A stretch of 64,000 nucleotides of DNA from Anaerofustis stercorihominis (lineage in GTDB: Bacteria; Bacillota; Clostridia; Eubacteriales; Anaerofustaceae), in contig SVCP01000001.1 of assembly GCA_015058295.1 (NCBI GenBank), positions 1-64,000 on the forward strand, in the 5' to 3' direction. The stretch's first letter is position 1. Each line of letters opens with the position of its first letter. The notes beneath the pieces were generated by a model. That model saw nothing but the letters and a program-made list of their open reading frames with translations. It searched no databases and was not told the DNA's origin. Made by a program: the position numbers and the translations under genes. Positions 29,135 to 39,162 of the stretch are shown here, one piece after another.

Positions 29135-31170
29135 TGCTGTACGAATATCAAAGCTTGGACAATATTAAGGGTATCGGAGAAAAGATTGCTGCATCTTTTG
29201 CGGAAATGGGAATAAATACCATAGGCGATCTTCTGGAATATTATCCATCCCGTCATATTGACAGAGGACCGATAAAGAATACTTTGGAAGGTGTCGCTCC
29301 CGGCGAAAAGGCTTTTGTCAGGGGGAAGGCTTTGAGTGGAGGCAGAACGAATTATATATCCCGCAATTTTACAAAGACCGTTTTGATGTTTGAATGTGAA
29401 AGCGGACGGTTTGCTGCTGTATTCTACAATCAGCCATACAGAAAAAATTCACATATTGTGGGAGAGGAATATGTCCTTTACGGCACCGTCGAGATTTCAA
29501 AAGGCGGTGCCGTATCTTTAAACCCGGCACAGTGTGAGAGAGCTGACAGAATCGTCAATCTTACGGAAGGGTTATCTGCAACCTACAGAATACCGAAAAG
29601 TTGTAAAATAACCATCTCAAGGCTTAAAAACACTATTAAATCCGCATTGTCATCGACATCCATTGAGGAAAAGCTTCCGCTCTGGATATCTGAAGAACTT
29701 GAACTTCCTTCCAGAGGAGAGGCTCTTGCGGGGATACATTTTCCGCAAAGTCATGAAGATCTTTCATCTTCGGCAAGATATATATTGAGCAATCGTTTTA
29801 TTGAGTTTCTCGTAAGCCTTATGCATCACAGAAACACGATCCTCAGAAACAATGCTGTGAAGATCGATATTGACTGTGTGGACAGGTTCCTTCAGTGTCT
29901 GCCATATTCTCTGACTGAGCCGCAAAAAAGGTCTCTTGGGGAGATTCTTTCGGATATGACGAAGGGAATACAGATGAACAGGCTTCTGCAGGGAGACGTG
30001 GGAAGCGGAAAGACGGCAGTTGCAATGGCATCTGCGTATGCTGTTTTGTCAAACGGATATCAGGTGGCATTTACTGCCCCTACGGAAATTCTTGCAAGGC
30101 AGCATTACGAAAATTATGAGCCGATGCTGAAAAAACTCGGCATAAATGCGGGACTTATATACTCAGCGATGGGTAAGAAACAGCGTAGTGAAGTGCTGAA
30201 ACAACTCAAAAGCGGAGAAATCGGAATTCTGTTTGGTACTCATGCAGTATTTTCAAAAGATGTGGTATATAACGACCTTGCTTTGATCATCATTGATGAA
30301 CAGCACCGCTACGGAGTGTCTCAGAGGGCAACTTTTGAGAACAAAGGACAGTTTCCGCATGTTCTTGTTATGAGTGCAACGCCTATCCCGAGAACGTTGG
30401 CGCTTTGTTATTATAAAGATCTGGATGTTTCAGTAATTGATGCACTTCCGGAAGGGAGAAAGAAAGTTCCTACTTATCTTGTTGATGACAAGATGGAAAA
30501 GCGGCTTCTTGCCTTTGCGAAAAAGATACTTTCTACAGGACAGAAAGTTTATGTTGTATGTCCTGCGGTAGATGATGAAGATATGATAAACGTTGAGGAA
30601 ACATATATCAGGTTCTCAAAGCTTTTCGCCGAATTCGGTGTCGGATATATTACCGGACAGATGAACAAGGACGAAAAAATAAAGGTAATGAGTGCATTTT
30701 CATCAGGTAAGATAAATATGCTTATCGCTACAAGTCTGATTGAAGTAGGAATTGATGTGCATGATGCGACACTTATGTGGGTAAAAGGCTGTGAGAGATT
30801 CGGTCTTTCTCAGCTTCATCAGCTCAGAGGTCGTGTCGGAAGAAGTTCACTACAGAGCTGGTGTGTTCTTCAGATGAGTGAATACTCGGAAAACTACGAA
30901 AAACGCCTGCAGATAATGACAAAAACAAATGATGGTTTTGAGATCGCATCCGAAGATCTCAGGCAAAGAGGCAGCGGAGATGTTCTGGGATATGAGCAGA
31001 GCGGACATTCATCGGAAATGATAAATGCGGCGATGGACAATGCAGAGTTATTTTTTAAAGTAAATGAAGTATGTGAAAAACTGCTTTCATCAGACAAGGA
31101 AAAGGATATTTCGTTTGTCAGAGAAATAATGAAGAAAGCAGTAACCGATAAATATGTAGTATTGAATTAA
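29134..31170 (+). CDS. recG: ATP-dependent DNA helicase RecG
   Basis: LLQGDVGSGKTAVAM, IIDEQHRYGVSQR, HQLRGRVGRSSLQS. Confidence 0.97.
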   Translation: MLYEYQSLDNIKGIGEKIAASFAEMGINTIGDLLEYYPSRHIDRGPIKNTLEGVAPGEKAFVRGKALSGGRTNYISRNFTKTVLMFECESGRFAAVFYNQPYRKNSHIVGEEYVLYGTVEISKGGAVSLNPAQCERADRIVNLTEGLSATYRIPKSCKITISRLKNTIKSALSSTSIEEKLPLWISEELELPSRGEALAGIHFPQSHEDLSSSARYILSNRFIEFLVSLMHHRNTILRNNAVKIDIDCVDRFLQCLPYSLTEPQKRSLGEILSDMTKGIQMNRLLQGDVGSGKTAVAMASAYAVLSNGYQVAFTAPTEILARQHYENYEPMLKKLGINAGLIYSAMGKKQRSEVLKQLKSGEIGILFGTHAVFSKDVVYNDLALIIIDEQHRYGVSQRATFENKGQFPHVLVMSATPIPRTLALCYYKDLDVSVIDALPEGRKKVPTYLVDDKMEKRLLAFAKKILSTGQKVYVVCPAVDDEDMINVEETYIRFSKLFAEFGVGYITGQMNKDEKIKVMSAFSSGKINMLIATSLIEVGIDVHDATLMWVKGCERFGLSQLHQLRGRVGRSSLQSWCVLQMSEYSENYEKRLQIMTKTNDGFEIASEDLRQRGSGDVLGYEQSGHSSEMINAAMDNAELFFKVNEVCEKLLSSDKEKDISFVREIMKKAVTDKYVVLN

Positions 31171-31178
31171 GGTGGTAT

Positions 31179-31724
31179 ATGAGAGTTATAGCCGGAAGAT
31201 TCAGAGGACTGAAGCTTAATGAACCTAAAGATAATGACATCCGTCCCACAACGGACAGAATAAAAGAGGATATATTCAACATAATAAGCCCGTATATCCC
31301 CGACAGTACATTCCTGGACCTTTACAGCGGAACGGGTGCAATATCTGTTGAAGCTGTCAGCAGAGGTGCGGAATATGCTCATATGGTCGAAAGAAGCTTT
31401 GAGTCCATAAAAATAATGACCTCAAACATTGAAAAAACGAAGAGTAAAGATGAATTTCGTATAATTAAGAGCGATGTATTTAAATTTTTGCAGACAACCC
31501 GCAATAAATATGATATAATTTTTGCTGACCCTCCTTATAAGCTTGATAATGGCAAGGAGATAGTTGAAGCCATTTTACAAAACGATGTTTTGAATGATGA
31601 CGGAATAATAATTGTGGAATGTGCAAGAGAATATAAGATGCCTGATACTATCGGCAGAATGACACTTTTCAGACAGAAGAGCTACGCACATACCAATGTT
31701 TACTTTTACGTTTCGGAGGAATAA
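31179..31724 (+). CDS. rsmD: 16S rRNA (guanine(966)-N(2))-methyltransferase RsmD
   Basis: MRVIAGRFRGLKL, RPTTDRIKEDIFNII, LDLYSGTGAISVEAVSRGA, DIIFADPPY. Confidence 0.95.
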   Translation: MRVIAGRFRGLKLNEPKDNDIRPTTDRIKEDIFNIISPYIPDSTFLDLYSGTGAISVEAVSRGAEYAHMVERSFESIKIMTSNIEKTKSKDEFRIIKSDVFKFLQTTRNKYDIIFADPPYKLDNGKEIVEAILQNDVLNDDGIIIVECAREYKMPDTIGRMTLFRQKSYAHTNVYFYVSEE

Positions 31725-31728
31725 CACA

Positions 31729-32211
31729 ATGAAAGAGGCAATATATCCGGGAAGCTTTGATCCGATTACAAACGGGCATCTTGATATAATCGAAAGAGGA
31801 GTAAAGATCTTTGATAAAGTTCATATTGTTGTCGGCAGAAATATGAATAAGAAATGTCTGTTTACTGATGATGAAAGAATACGGTTTATCAAAGAATGTA
31901 CGGCACATCTTGGTGATAAAGTTGTAATAGACAGTTATGATTGTCTTCTGGTTGATTATTGTGATCAGGTCGGAGTTCATACAGTAATAAGAGGCCTCAG
32001 GGCTCTTACGGACTTTGACTACGAATTCCAGATGGCGCTCACAAACCGTCAGCTTAACGAAAAAGTGGAAAGTGTGCTTCTGGTATCAAATATTATATAT
32101 ACATATGTCAGCAGCAGTATGGTAAAAGAAGTTGCTTCGTATCACGGCGATGTATCCGAGATGGTGCCTCCGAATGTACTTGAGGCGCTGAAAGAAAAAT
32201 ATAATTATTGA
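31729..32211 (+). CDS. coaD: Phosphopantetheine adenylyltransferase
   Basis: AIYPGSFDPITNGHLDIIERG, VIRGLRALTDFDYEFQMA, YVSSSMVKEVASYHGDV. Confidence 0.97.
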   Translation: MKEAIYPGSFDPITNGHLDIIERGVKIFDKVHIVVGRNMNKKCLFTDDERIRFIKECTAHLGDKVVIDSYDCLLVDYCDQVGVHTVIRGLRALTDFDYEFQMALTNRQLNEKVESVLLVSNIIYTYVSSSMVKEVASYHGDVSEMVPPNVLEALKEKYNY

Positions 32212-32244
32212 TCCGTTTACGGACACAAAACAGGGGAGGAAAGT

Positions 32245-32751
32245 ATGAGCATTTACGATGTATTTGATAAATTGCAGCAGGAAGTTGAAAATGGCGGAAG
32301 TGTGCCGCTTACAGCAAAGGTAATGATCGACAAGGATCTTTTTCTTGACCTCCTGGATGAACTTCGTGAGATGTTGCCTCCCGAAGTTATTCAGGCTCAG
32401 AATATACTTGACAGTGCAAGTTCTATCATACAGAATGCAAAACATGAAGCAGAGATCATTGTCAATGAAGCTCACGCAAGAAGAGAAGAGATACTTGAGA
32501 TCAGCAGCATAAACAAAGAAGCTCAGCAAAGAGCGGAAGTGATGCTTAAAAAGGCCAAACTCGATGCATACAAGATCCGCGCAGGCTCTTTGGAACAGTC
32601 TTATAACATAATGGATGAAGCATATGAGGAGGCAATCAAAGCTGCAGAATTATTTGCTACATACAGAGATCAGCTTCAGGCATCAAAAGAGTCGCTTCTT
32701 GCATCTGTGAAGAAAAAACAGCCGCAGGAGACGGCAGAATCAGAAGAATAA
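32245..32751 (+). CDS. Coiled-coil protein (DivIVA / V-ATPase-subunit-like) downstream of coaD
   Basis: Extended helical AIQNAKHEAEIIVNEAHARREEI-type repeats. Confidence 0.65.
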   Translation: MSIYDVFDKLQQEVENGGSVPLTAKVMIDKDLFLDLLDELREMLPPEVIQAQNILDSASSIIQNAKHEAEIIVNEAHARREEILEISSINKEAQQRAEVMLKKAKLDAYKIRAGSLEQSYNIMDEAYEEAIKAAELFATYRDQLQASKESLLASVKKKQPQETAESEE

Positions 32752-32752
32752 A

Positions 32753-32790
32753 AAACAGCTGTTGCAGGTTAATCCTTGCAACAGCTTATT
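32753..32790. terminator. Bidirectional hairpin terminator
   Basis: AGCTGTTGCAGgttaatcCTTGCAACAGCTTATTTTA. Confidence 0.75.
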
Positions 32791-33807
32791 TTATTTATTA
32801 AGATCCTTCACACTTTCTCCTTCCTGCATATCAAGTGGAGCATATGTGAGAAATTCATCGTATGTACCGGTTTTTATCAGATCAATAAGTTTCTTTGCTA
32901 CCATATTGCCCAGCGTTACGGCATCCATTTTCAGACTTGTAAGAGCTACCATATTCCACTGTGCATACATGCTTCCGTTCATGCATATGAGGCTTATATC
33001 ATCGGGAACCGTTTTTTTACATTCTTTGTGGAGCGCTTTTGTTGCGGCAAGGCCCATGTCGTCATTAAAACAGTATATTGCTGTGGGCCATTCCGCTTTC
33101 GGAAGCGAACACAGCATCTTTGCGCACTCATATCCGCCGTCATAATCAAATGTACTTCTGAATATCCATTTATCATTGAGTGGCAGGTCTTCTTCTTTCA
33201 TTCCGTCAAAAAATCCTTTTACTCTTCTCGGTACAGCGTCAAAGTCATTTGTAGCCATAAAGGCTCCGATCTTTGTGTGACCTTTTTCTTTGAGGTAACG
33301 GACTATGTATTTGGATGCTTCGTACTCATCATATACAACACAAGGTATATCTTTGTCTTCAGATGGCACAAATGCGCTGACAGCGGGAATAGAAAATGTT
33401 TTTACAGGCATAATCTTTTCGGCATCAAGCTTTTCTCCGATAAATACTATGCCGTCGCATTGCCTCTGGACAAGCATATCAAGTGCATCGGAATCTATCG
33501 TTTCATCAGTCTCGTTGCTGGGTGCAAGCAACATCTGATATCCTTCTTTACTAAGATATTGCTGGATGCCTATAATGCAGTCCACAATTACCGGGCGGTT
33601 AAGTCCGGAGCATAATATACCTATGGTATTCGTTTTCTGTAATTTTAAACTTCTTGCCAGAACATTAGGTTTATAACCTGTCTTTTCGATTGCAGCCATA
33701 ACACGGGCTCTCGTATCCTCATTGACAAGAGGAACTCCGTTTATGACCCTCGAGACGGTTGCTATTGACACATTAGCCTCTCGGGCAACATCCTTGATTT
33801 TCGCCAC
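32791..33807 (-). CDS. LacI family transcriptional regulator
   Basis: MAKIKDVAREANVSIATVSRVINGVPLVNEDTRARV HTH. Confidence 0.95.
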   Translation of the reverse strand: MAKIKDVAREANVSIATVSRVINGVPLVNEDTRARVMAAIEKTGYKPNVLARSLKLQKTNTIGILCSGLNRPVIVDCIIGIQQYLSKEGYQMLLAPSNETDETIDSDALDMLVQRQCDGIVFIGEKLDAEKIMPVKTFSIPAVSAFVPSEDKDIPCVVYDEYEASKYIVRYLKEKGHTKIGAFMATNDFDAVPRRVKGFFDGMKEEDLPLNDKWIFRSTFDYDGGYECAKMLCSLPKAEWPTAIYCFNDDMGLAATKALHKECKKTVPDDISLICMNGSMYAQWNMVALTSLKMDAVTLGNMVAKKLIDLIKTGTYDEFLTYAPLDMQEGESVKDLNK

Positions 33808-33857
33808 TTTAATCCTCCGTAGTGCGTATATTACTTGATTGTAAATAATGATGAATT

Positions 33858-34023
33858 TTAAAAGAGAGGAAATCCCCCGGATTTTGAAGCCCTAGCTGAG
33901 CTAAGGTGGGTTTTCTGTCAACGCATTCTGCCCTCCTCTGACTATGGAGGCCCGGCATCCTGCGAACGAACTCGAAGTCCCTTATAAAAAGTGTAGGTTC
34001 AAAATAACGGAGAACTTCCCTGG
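33858..34023 (-). ncRNA. ssrS: Probable 6S RNA
   Basis: Minus-strand promoter TTGTAT-17-TATAAT (34028-34056); rod-like fold: closing stem (TTTTGAA/TTCAAAA), large central bubble, terminal hairpin CGCAGGATGCCGGGCCTCC / GGAGGGCAGAATGCG, then U-rich end; located between argH and a LacI gene. Confidence 0.75.
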
Positions 34024-34078
34024 GTTTATTATAACCGAAATGTATCTGAAATACAACGGTAAATTATGTATTAGAGCC

Positions 34079-35455
34079 TTAAATTTCAGAATATTCATTC
34101 AATATTCCGTTAAGATACTTTTCAACAATCTTCGGGTTCGGAGAACCTTTCGCTGTTTTTACATTTACAGATGTCTTTACATCAAGCACATTGTAAATAT
34201 CTTCTTCAAATACTTCAGAATACTCTTTAAGTCTTTCAAGAGGCATGTCCGCAAGGTATATTCCTTCGTTTATGCAGTCTTTTACAAGAGCGCCGATGAT
34301 GAAGTGTGCATCTCTGAACGGAACATCTTTTTTAACGAGATATTCAGCCATATCCGTGGCATTCACGAAACTGTTCTTTGCGCTTTCGAGCATACGCTCT
34401 TTGTTTACTTTCATTGTTACGACCATTTTGCCGAATATGTCAAGACAAGCTGTAGTCGTATCGTATGCATCAAAGAATGATTCTTTATCTTCCTGCATAT
34501 CCTTGTTGTATGCAAGCGGGAGAGATTTCATTACGCAGAGAAGCGTGACGAGTGAACCGTAAACACGACCTGTTTTTCCTCTGATAAGTTCTGCCATATC
34601 TGGGTTCTTCTTCTGTGGCATCATTGAACTTCCTGTAGAGAACGCATCACTCATGGAGACGAATGAAAATTCTTCTGTTGACCAGATGATGAGTTCCTCG
34701 CAGAATCTGCTCAGGTGCATCATTATCATAGAAAATGCACTCATTGCTTCGATGAGATAATCTCTGTCAGATACTGTATCAAGGCTGTTGAGTGTCGGTG
34801 CTTTGAAATCAAGCAGTTCACTTACATAGTCTCTGTCAATATTAAATGTCGAACAGGCAAGAGCACCGGCACCGAGGGGCATGGTGTTCATTCTGTTTAC
34901 GCAGTCGATGATTCTTGAATTATCTCTGACGAACATTTCAATATATGCGCTGATGTGGTGAGCGAGGGTGATGGGTTGCGCTCTCTGCATATGTGTATAG
35001 CCCGGAAGGATCGTTGTAAGATGCTGTTTTGCCATTTCCGCAAGTGAAACAATGAGGTTTTCAAGCTGTGCAGAAATGCCGATGAGAGCATCTCTTGTAT
35101 ACATCTTCATATCAAGGGCTACCTGGTCGTTGCGGCTTCTTGACGTATGGATCTTCTTTGCTGAGTCTCCGATACGGCCGGTAAGAATTTCTTCAACTGC
35201 CATATGGATGTCTTCATAACCGTCGGTGAATACGACTTTCCCTGTTTCAATGTCTTCGAGAAGTTCTTTGAGGCCTTTGATTGCTTCATCGGCATTTGCC
35301 TGCGGAATGATATTCTGTTTAGCGAGCATTGTTACATGAGCGATACTGCCTGTTATGTCATATTTATAAAGTCTTTTATCAAAAGATAATGAGGAGTTGA
35401 ACATATCGGCACTTTTGTCCGTCTTTTCCTCAAATCTTCCTGCCCATAATTTCAT
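34079..35455 (-). CDS. argH: Argininosuccinate lyase
   Basis: MKLWAGRFEEKTDKSADMFNSSLSFDKRLY, GSSMMPQKKNPDMAELIRGK signature. Confidence 0.97.
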   Translation of the reverse strand: MKLWAGRFEEKTDKSADMFNSSLSFDKRLYKYDITGSIAHVTMLAKQNIIPQANADEAIKGLKELLEDIETGKVVFTDGYEDIHMAVEEILTGRIGDSAKKIHTSRSRNDQVALDMKMYTRDALIGISAQLENLIVSLAEMAKQHLTTILPGYTHMQRAQPITLAHHISAYIEMFVRDNSRIIDCVNRMNTMPLGAGALACSTFNIDRDYVSELLDFKAPTLNSLDTVSDRDYLIEAMSAFSMIMMHLSRFCEELIIWSTEEFSFVSMSDAFSTGSSMMPQKKNPDMAELIRGKTGRVYGSLVTLLCVMKSLPLAYNKDMQEDKESFFDAYDTTTACLDIFGKMVVTMKVNKERMLESAKNSFVNATDMAEYLVKKDVPFRDAHFIIGALVKDCINEGIYLADMPLERLKEYSEVFEEDIYNVLDVKTSVNVKTAKGSPNPKIVEKYLNGILNEYSEI

Positions 35456-35527
35456 GTTTTTTACCGCCTTTTAATTGTTTATCATTTAGTAATATATCAT
35501 AGCGGGATAAAATTGTAAAGTTCATAT

Positions 35528-35689
35528 TCAGTGGAAAAATCCTGTTTTTACCATCGAAAGTACGCAGTAAGCTATTCCAAAAGCCACGAGCGTAATACTT
35601 ACCCAGTCAGGCGCCAGAGTTATGAACATTATTATACACAGCCCTAAAAGTACGGTTGTGAGAAGCTTTCCTTTTATATATTTCATCAT
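35528..35689 (-). CDS. 53-aa small membrane protein
   Basis: MMKYIKGKLLTTVLLGLCIIMFITLAPDWVSITLVAFGIAYCVLSMVKTGFFH*; GAAAGGAGAATATGATG start context; not in the supplied ORF track. Confidence 0.7.
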   Translation of the reverse strand: MMKYIKGKLLTTVLLGLCIIMFITLAPDWVSITLVAFGIAYCVLSMVKTGFFH

Positions 35690-35833
35690 ATTCTCCTTTC
35701 TGTTTATAATATGCAGGGTAAAGTTTGATGGTTTATGTATTTTTTTATATTAATTGTCATTTTAATATATACAAAACAACTGCATGATGATATAATACAC
35801 TTACATAAATAAAGAAAAAGGGGACGTTTACTT

Positions 35834-36259
35834 TTGGATAATATTGATTATAAGATTATCGAGATACTTTCTTCGGACGGCAGAATTACTATGAAAGAAC
35901 TGTCGCACAGATTGTCTCTTTCTGCCCCGGCAGTTGCGGAAAGAGTAAAAAGACTTGAGCAGAACGGAGTCATTACTTCGTACAAAGCTGTAATCAACAG
36001 AAGCGCTCTCGGACAGACTATAACTGTTCTTATCAACGTAGAATGTCCGGCTATGGAGTACGACAAATTCACTGAATTTGCGGACGGAACACCGGAAATC
36101 AGCGAATTTTATTACGTGACAGGACAGCATTCTCTCATAGTCAAGGCATACGTTACATCTACGGAGCATCTGGCAAAACTGGTGGAAAGTCTGCAGGCAT
36201 TCGGGCAGACGGAAACGTTTGTTGTTATGTACACGCATGTGAAGGATAACATATTCTGA
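35834..36259 (+). CDS. Lrp/AsnC family transcriptional regulator (TTG start)
   Basis: LDNIDYKIIEILSSDGRITMKELSHRLSLSAPAVAERVKRLEQNGVI. Confidence 0.92.
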   Translation: MDNIDYKIIEILSSDGRITMKELSHRLSLSAPAVAERVKRLEQNGVITSYKAVINRSALGQTITVLINVECPAMEYDKFTEFADGTPEISEFYYVTGQHSLIVKAYVTSTEHLAKLVESLQAFGQTETFVVMYTHVKDNIF

Positions 36260-36305
36260 TTGAACAGTGCAGGCTGTTTAAATTACGGTGAAATGAGGAA
36301 CGCAG

Positions 36306-37256
36306 ATGATTGGCAGTGGTCTGAAGAAGATCGTTAGTGCAAACGGATTGAAGATCGACAAGGGTGTCGGATATGGCAGTTTCAGGGGGTATGCGGTAAC
36401 CTTATCCGAAGGTGCAGGATGGAAAAGGATGTCAATAGCTACGGTGTTCAGTGATGTGAACAAAAAATACGCATTGAGAGAGAAAATCGATGGTGTGGAT
36501 ATGCTGAAACTGTATAGGATCCGCGAGTTGGTATTCTATGATGATGCAATAGATATCTGGTTTAACGACAATCCCGGCACAATGAAAAAGATAGAGGAAT
36601 TTATCGAGTGGTTCTTTCCTCTTCTTGATGAGGCATCAGCATCAAAGGCAGATGTATGTACGCATTGCGGTTTTTCATACGGAAGTGATGTTGAATGGTT
36701 GTTGTTGAACGGAATTGCTTATCCTCTGCACTCATCATGCGCAGTTCAGGTAAAAAATGAAATTTCGGAACAGCAGCAAGTCCAAAAGGACGAAGATACC
36801 GGCTCTTATGTATCCGGATTTATCGGTGCGGCTCTTGGAGCTCTTCTCGGAGCTATTGTGTGGGCAGTGATTTTCAATTTCGGGTATATGGCTTCTGTAG
36901 TGGGTATTCTAATCGGATTCCTCGCGGAAAAAGGATACAGACTTTTTCGTGGTAAAAACGGAAAAGGAAAGCTTGCCGTTATTTTGCTGGTTACGGTGCT
37001 GGCCGTTGTTCTTGGTACGGTCGGAGGTGAAGTCCTTGGTGTGATAGGGTATATCTCGTCGGGGGAACTCATGGGGTTTACATATGCTGATGCATTTCCG
37101 CTCGTGATGTATATTCTCACTACAGATCCAGCAGCAATGTCTGTACTTGTGAGAAATGTAATCAGTGGTGTTATGTTTGCTCTTCTGGGAGTCTGGATCA
37201 TTCTCAGGAATGTGAAGAAAGAAGTATCCGGTGTGAAGGTTACTGAACTGAAATGA
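36306..37256 (+). CDS. Hypothetical membrane protein with a CxxC motif
   Basis: CTHCGFSYG plus several C-terminal TM segments; 316 aa. Confidence 0.65.
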   Translation: MIGSGLKKIVSANGLKIDKGVGYGSFRGYAVTLSEGAGWKRMSIATVFSDVNKKYALREKIDGVDMLKLYRIRELVFYDDAIDIWFNDNPGTMKKIEEFIEWFFPLLDEASASKADVCTHCGFSYGSDVEWLLLNGIAYPLHSSCAVQVKNEISEQQQVQKDEDTGSYVSGFIGAALGALLGAIVWAVIFNFGYMASVVGILIGFLAEKGYRLFRGKNGKGKLAVILLVTVLAVVLGTVGGEVLGVIGYISSGELMGFTYADAFPLVMYILTTDPAAMSVLVRNVISGVMFALLGVWIILRNVKKEVSGVKVTELK

Positions 37257-37261
37257 ATAAG

Positions 37262-37292
37262 AAAAAATGACTGAGATTTTCAGTCATTTTTT
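37262..37292. terminator. Hairpin terminator between convergent genes
   Basis: AAAAAATGACTGAgatttTCAGTCATTTTTTT. Confidence 0.85.
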
Positions 37293-38149
37293 TATGGTGT
37301 ATCTATATTCTGTGGATGTTCAATATCATTTTTGCTCTGTTCATCCATCATCCTGTGATATTCACGGGCATTCATATCAGCATGCTCTACTCTTTCGTAA
37401 AGCCCTTCCTCATATATATCCGAATATAAAAATCTCATTGTTTCGACCCTTGCTTCCTGCCTGTGAGAGCCGTCCTTATTATATTCAAGCACAAAGTCTA
37501 TGTCATAAAACGGAACATTATGGCTGTCCATGAGTTGTTTTACTTTCAGCAATATCTCACAGGCTTTTTCGATGCTGACCGTATTGTCCTGCACGTAAAG
37601 GGTGAGATGGCCTGCTTTCTTAGCCAGCTCCGCAACATCATAGATTCCATCAATAACAAGCTCATCCTGCAGGATTGCATTTGCGGGAACATCAGGCATT
37701 CCGATGATCTCTTTTTCAGCAAATTCTATAGTTCCGTAGTCAATATCGCTGAAATACGGAAACTCAGACGAGGAGAAAACATTTTCAACCATCATCCTGT
37801 ATTCGCCGTCTATTCTCCTTGCTGTATTGTACCCACCGAGAACAAGATTTTCGTAATTGTCGTTTACTATGTGCCCCCACATATCAATATTGATCGTAAA
37901 GTCCGTATCTGTGCTTGTGGGAGAGTTTACTTTTGCGTAATAGCTCGTATCTTTGAAGCTGAACAGAAAATCATATACGACAAAATCCGTATCCCCGTAG
38001 TTCTCCCGCATATATTTTTCCACTGCATTTTCCGCAAGCATCTTTGAGAGCGGGTTTCCTACGAGTCCGTTGGCAAACACACAAAGACCTGTTATCATTG
38101 CAATGGCTATGAGAAATGCCGTTATTTTAAGTATTTTTCTTTTTTTCAT
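37292..38149 (-). CDS. Hypothetical exported protein (YfjL-like) in an ECF sigma operon
   Basis: N-terminal signal/TM; 4 nt downstream of the anti-sigma gene. Confidence 0.6.
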   Translation of the reverse strand: MKKRKILKITAFLIAIAMITGLCVFANGLVGNPLSKMLAENAVEKYMRENYGDTDFVVYDFLFSFKDTSYYAKVNSPTSTDTDFTINIDMWGHIVNDNYENLVLGGYNTARRIDGEYRMMVENVFSSSEFPYFSDIDYGTIEFAEKEIIGMPDVPANAILQDELVIDGIYDVAELAKKAGHLTLYVQDNTVSIEKACEILLKVKQLMDSHNVPFYDIDFVLEYNKDGSHRQEARVETMRFLYSDIYEEGLYERVEHADMNAREYHRMMDEQSKNDIEHPQNIDTP

Positions 38150-38153
38150 ATTG

Positions 38154-38666
38154 TCAGTCCTTTCTGAATGCAAAATGAATGAGACATGCTATCACAACGC
38201 CTATGAGCACGAATATGGTATATATACCTGTCCATATGAGCAAAGAGTATATATCAAGATGTTCTGCACCTTTTATCATATGAAGAGCGTTAAGGATATA
38301 GCTTGTTATAAAAAGCAGTATTGGTACTTCATATACGGCTTTCCATCCGAATATTACATACCCGAGTGCACCGATGGCAGGCATGATGATGCTGTTGTAG
38401 AATATTTCGCTTCCGGCAGTCAGCCCGAAGCCGAATAACAGTCCGAACATCATCAGCATTACGGAAAATGTCCGTAATTGGCCGGTAAATTTTTTGAATG
38501 CTTTATCTGTGTCTGTAACAGGAGATGGCATCTCTCCGAGGAGTGCACGGCAGCTGTCACACTGTTCCGTATGCAATGTTACTGCTTTTACACTGTCGTC
38601 GCTTGCTATGCCGTCTTTCACAAGAGGAATAAGATCCATACATATATCGCAGGTTATTTTATTCAT
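38154..38666 (-). CDS. Putative zinc-finger anti-sigma factor
   Basis: CDICMDLIPLVKDGIASDDSVKAVTLHTEQCDSC (HxxxCxxC ZAS-like) plus TM helices; overlaps the sigma gene. Confidence 0.85.
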   Translation of the reverse strand: MNKITCDICMDLIPLVKDGIASDDSVKAVTLHTEQCDSCRALLGEMPSPVTDTDKAFKKFTGQLRTFSVMLMMFGLLFGFGLTAGSEIFYNSIIMPAIGALGYVIFGWKAVYEVPILLFITSYILNALHMIKGAEHLDIYSLLIWTGIYTIFVLIGVVIACLIHFAFRKD

Positions 38667-39162
38667 TCATCAGTCCCTCCTTTTTCAGTGTTTCTTTTAT
38701 TTTGGTCTTCGCCCTGAAGTATATTACCCTTGCAGTGCTTTCTGATATATTTAATCGGTTTCCGATTTCATAAAACGAATAGCCATCAAGCCGCATCAGC
38801 AGTATATCTTTTGTCCTGTCGGCTTCGCTTTGTATCAGTTCGCATATTCTGTCTGCAGTTTCCTTTGATATATAATCTTCCTCTACAGGATCGTTCCCGT
38901 CAGTCAGCAATTCGCTCAGTGCATAAGTTTCCTTTTGCCTGTCCTTTTTTCTCAGATACGCGTACCATCGGTGCCTTGCGATAGAAAACATCCATGTTTT
39001 TATGTCTGATTCGCCGCGGAATCCTGCAATCGATTTTATCACCTCCAGAAACACTTCAGAAGCAAGGTCCTCCGATAGGGAGGCATCACGGCTCAGTCCG
39101 TAAAGATATGTATATATGTCCTTGTAATGGCTTTTGAATAATTCTTCTACGAGCCTTTTCAT
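38659..39162 (-). CDS. RNA polymerase ECF sigma factor
   Basis: HYKDIYTYLYGLSRDASLSEDLASEVFLEVI, WMFSIARHRWYAYLRKK, LMRLDGYSFYEIGNRLNISESTARVIYFRAK. Confidence 0.93.
   Translation of the reverse strand: MKRLVEELFKSHYKDIYTYLYGLSRDASLSEDLASEVFLEVIKSIAGFRGESDIKTWMFSIARHRWYAYLRKKDRQKETYALSELLTDGNDPVEEDYISKETADRICELIQSEADRTKDILLMRLDGYSFYEIGNRLNISESTARVIYFRAKTKIKETLKKEGLMNE

Noticed and set aside
32776-33615. 279-aa plus-strand ORF
   Set aside because: Antisense shadow of the LacI-family gene (32791-33807, minus).
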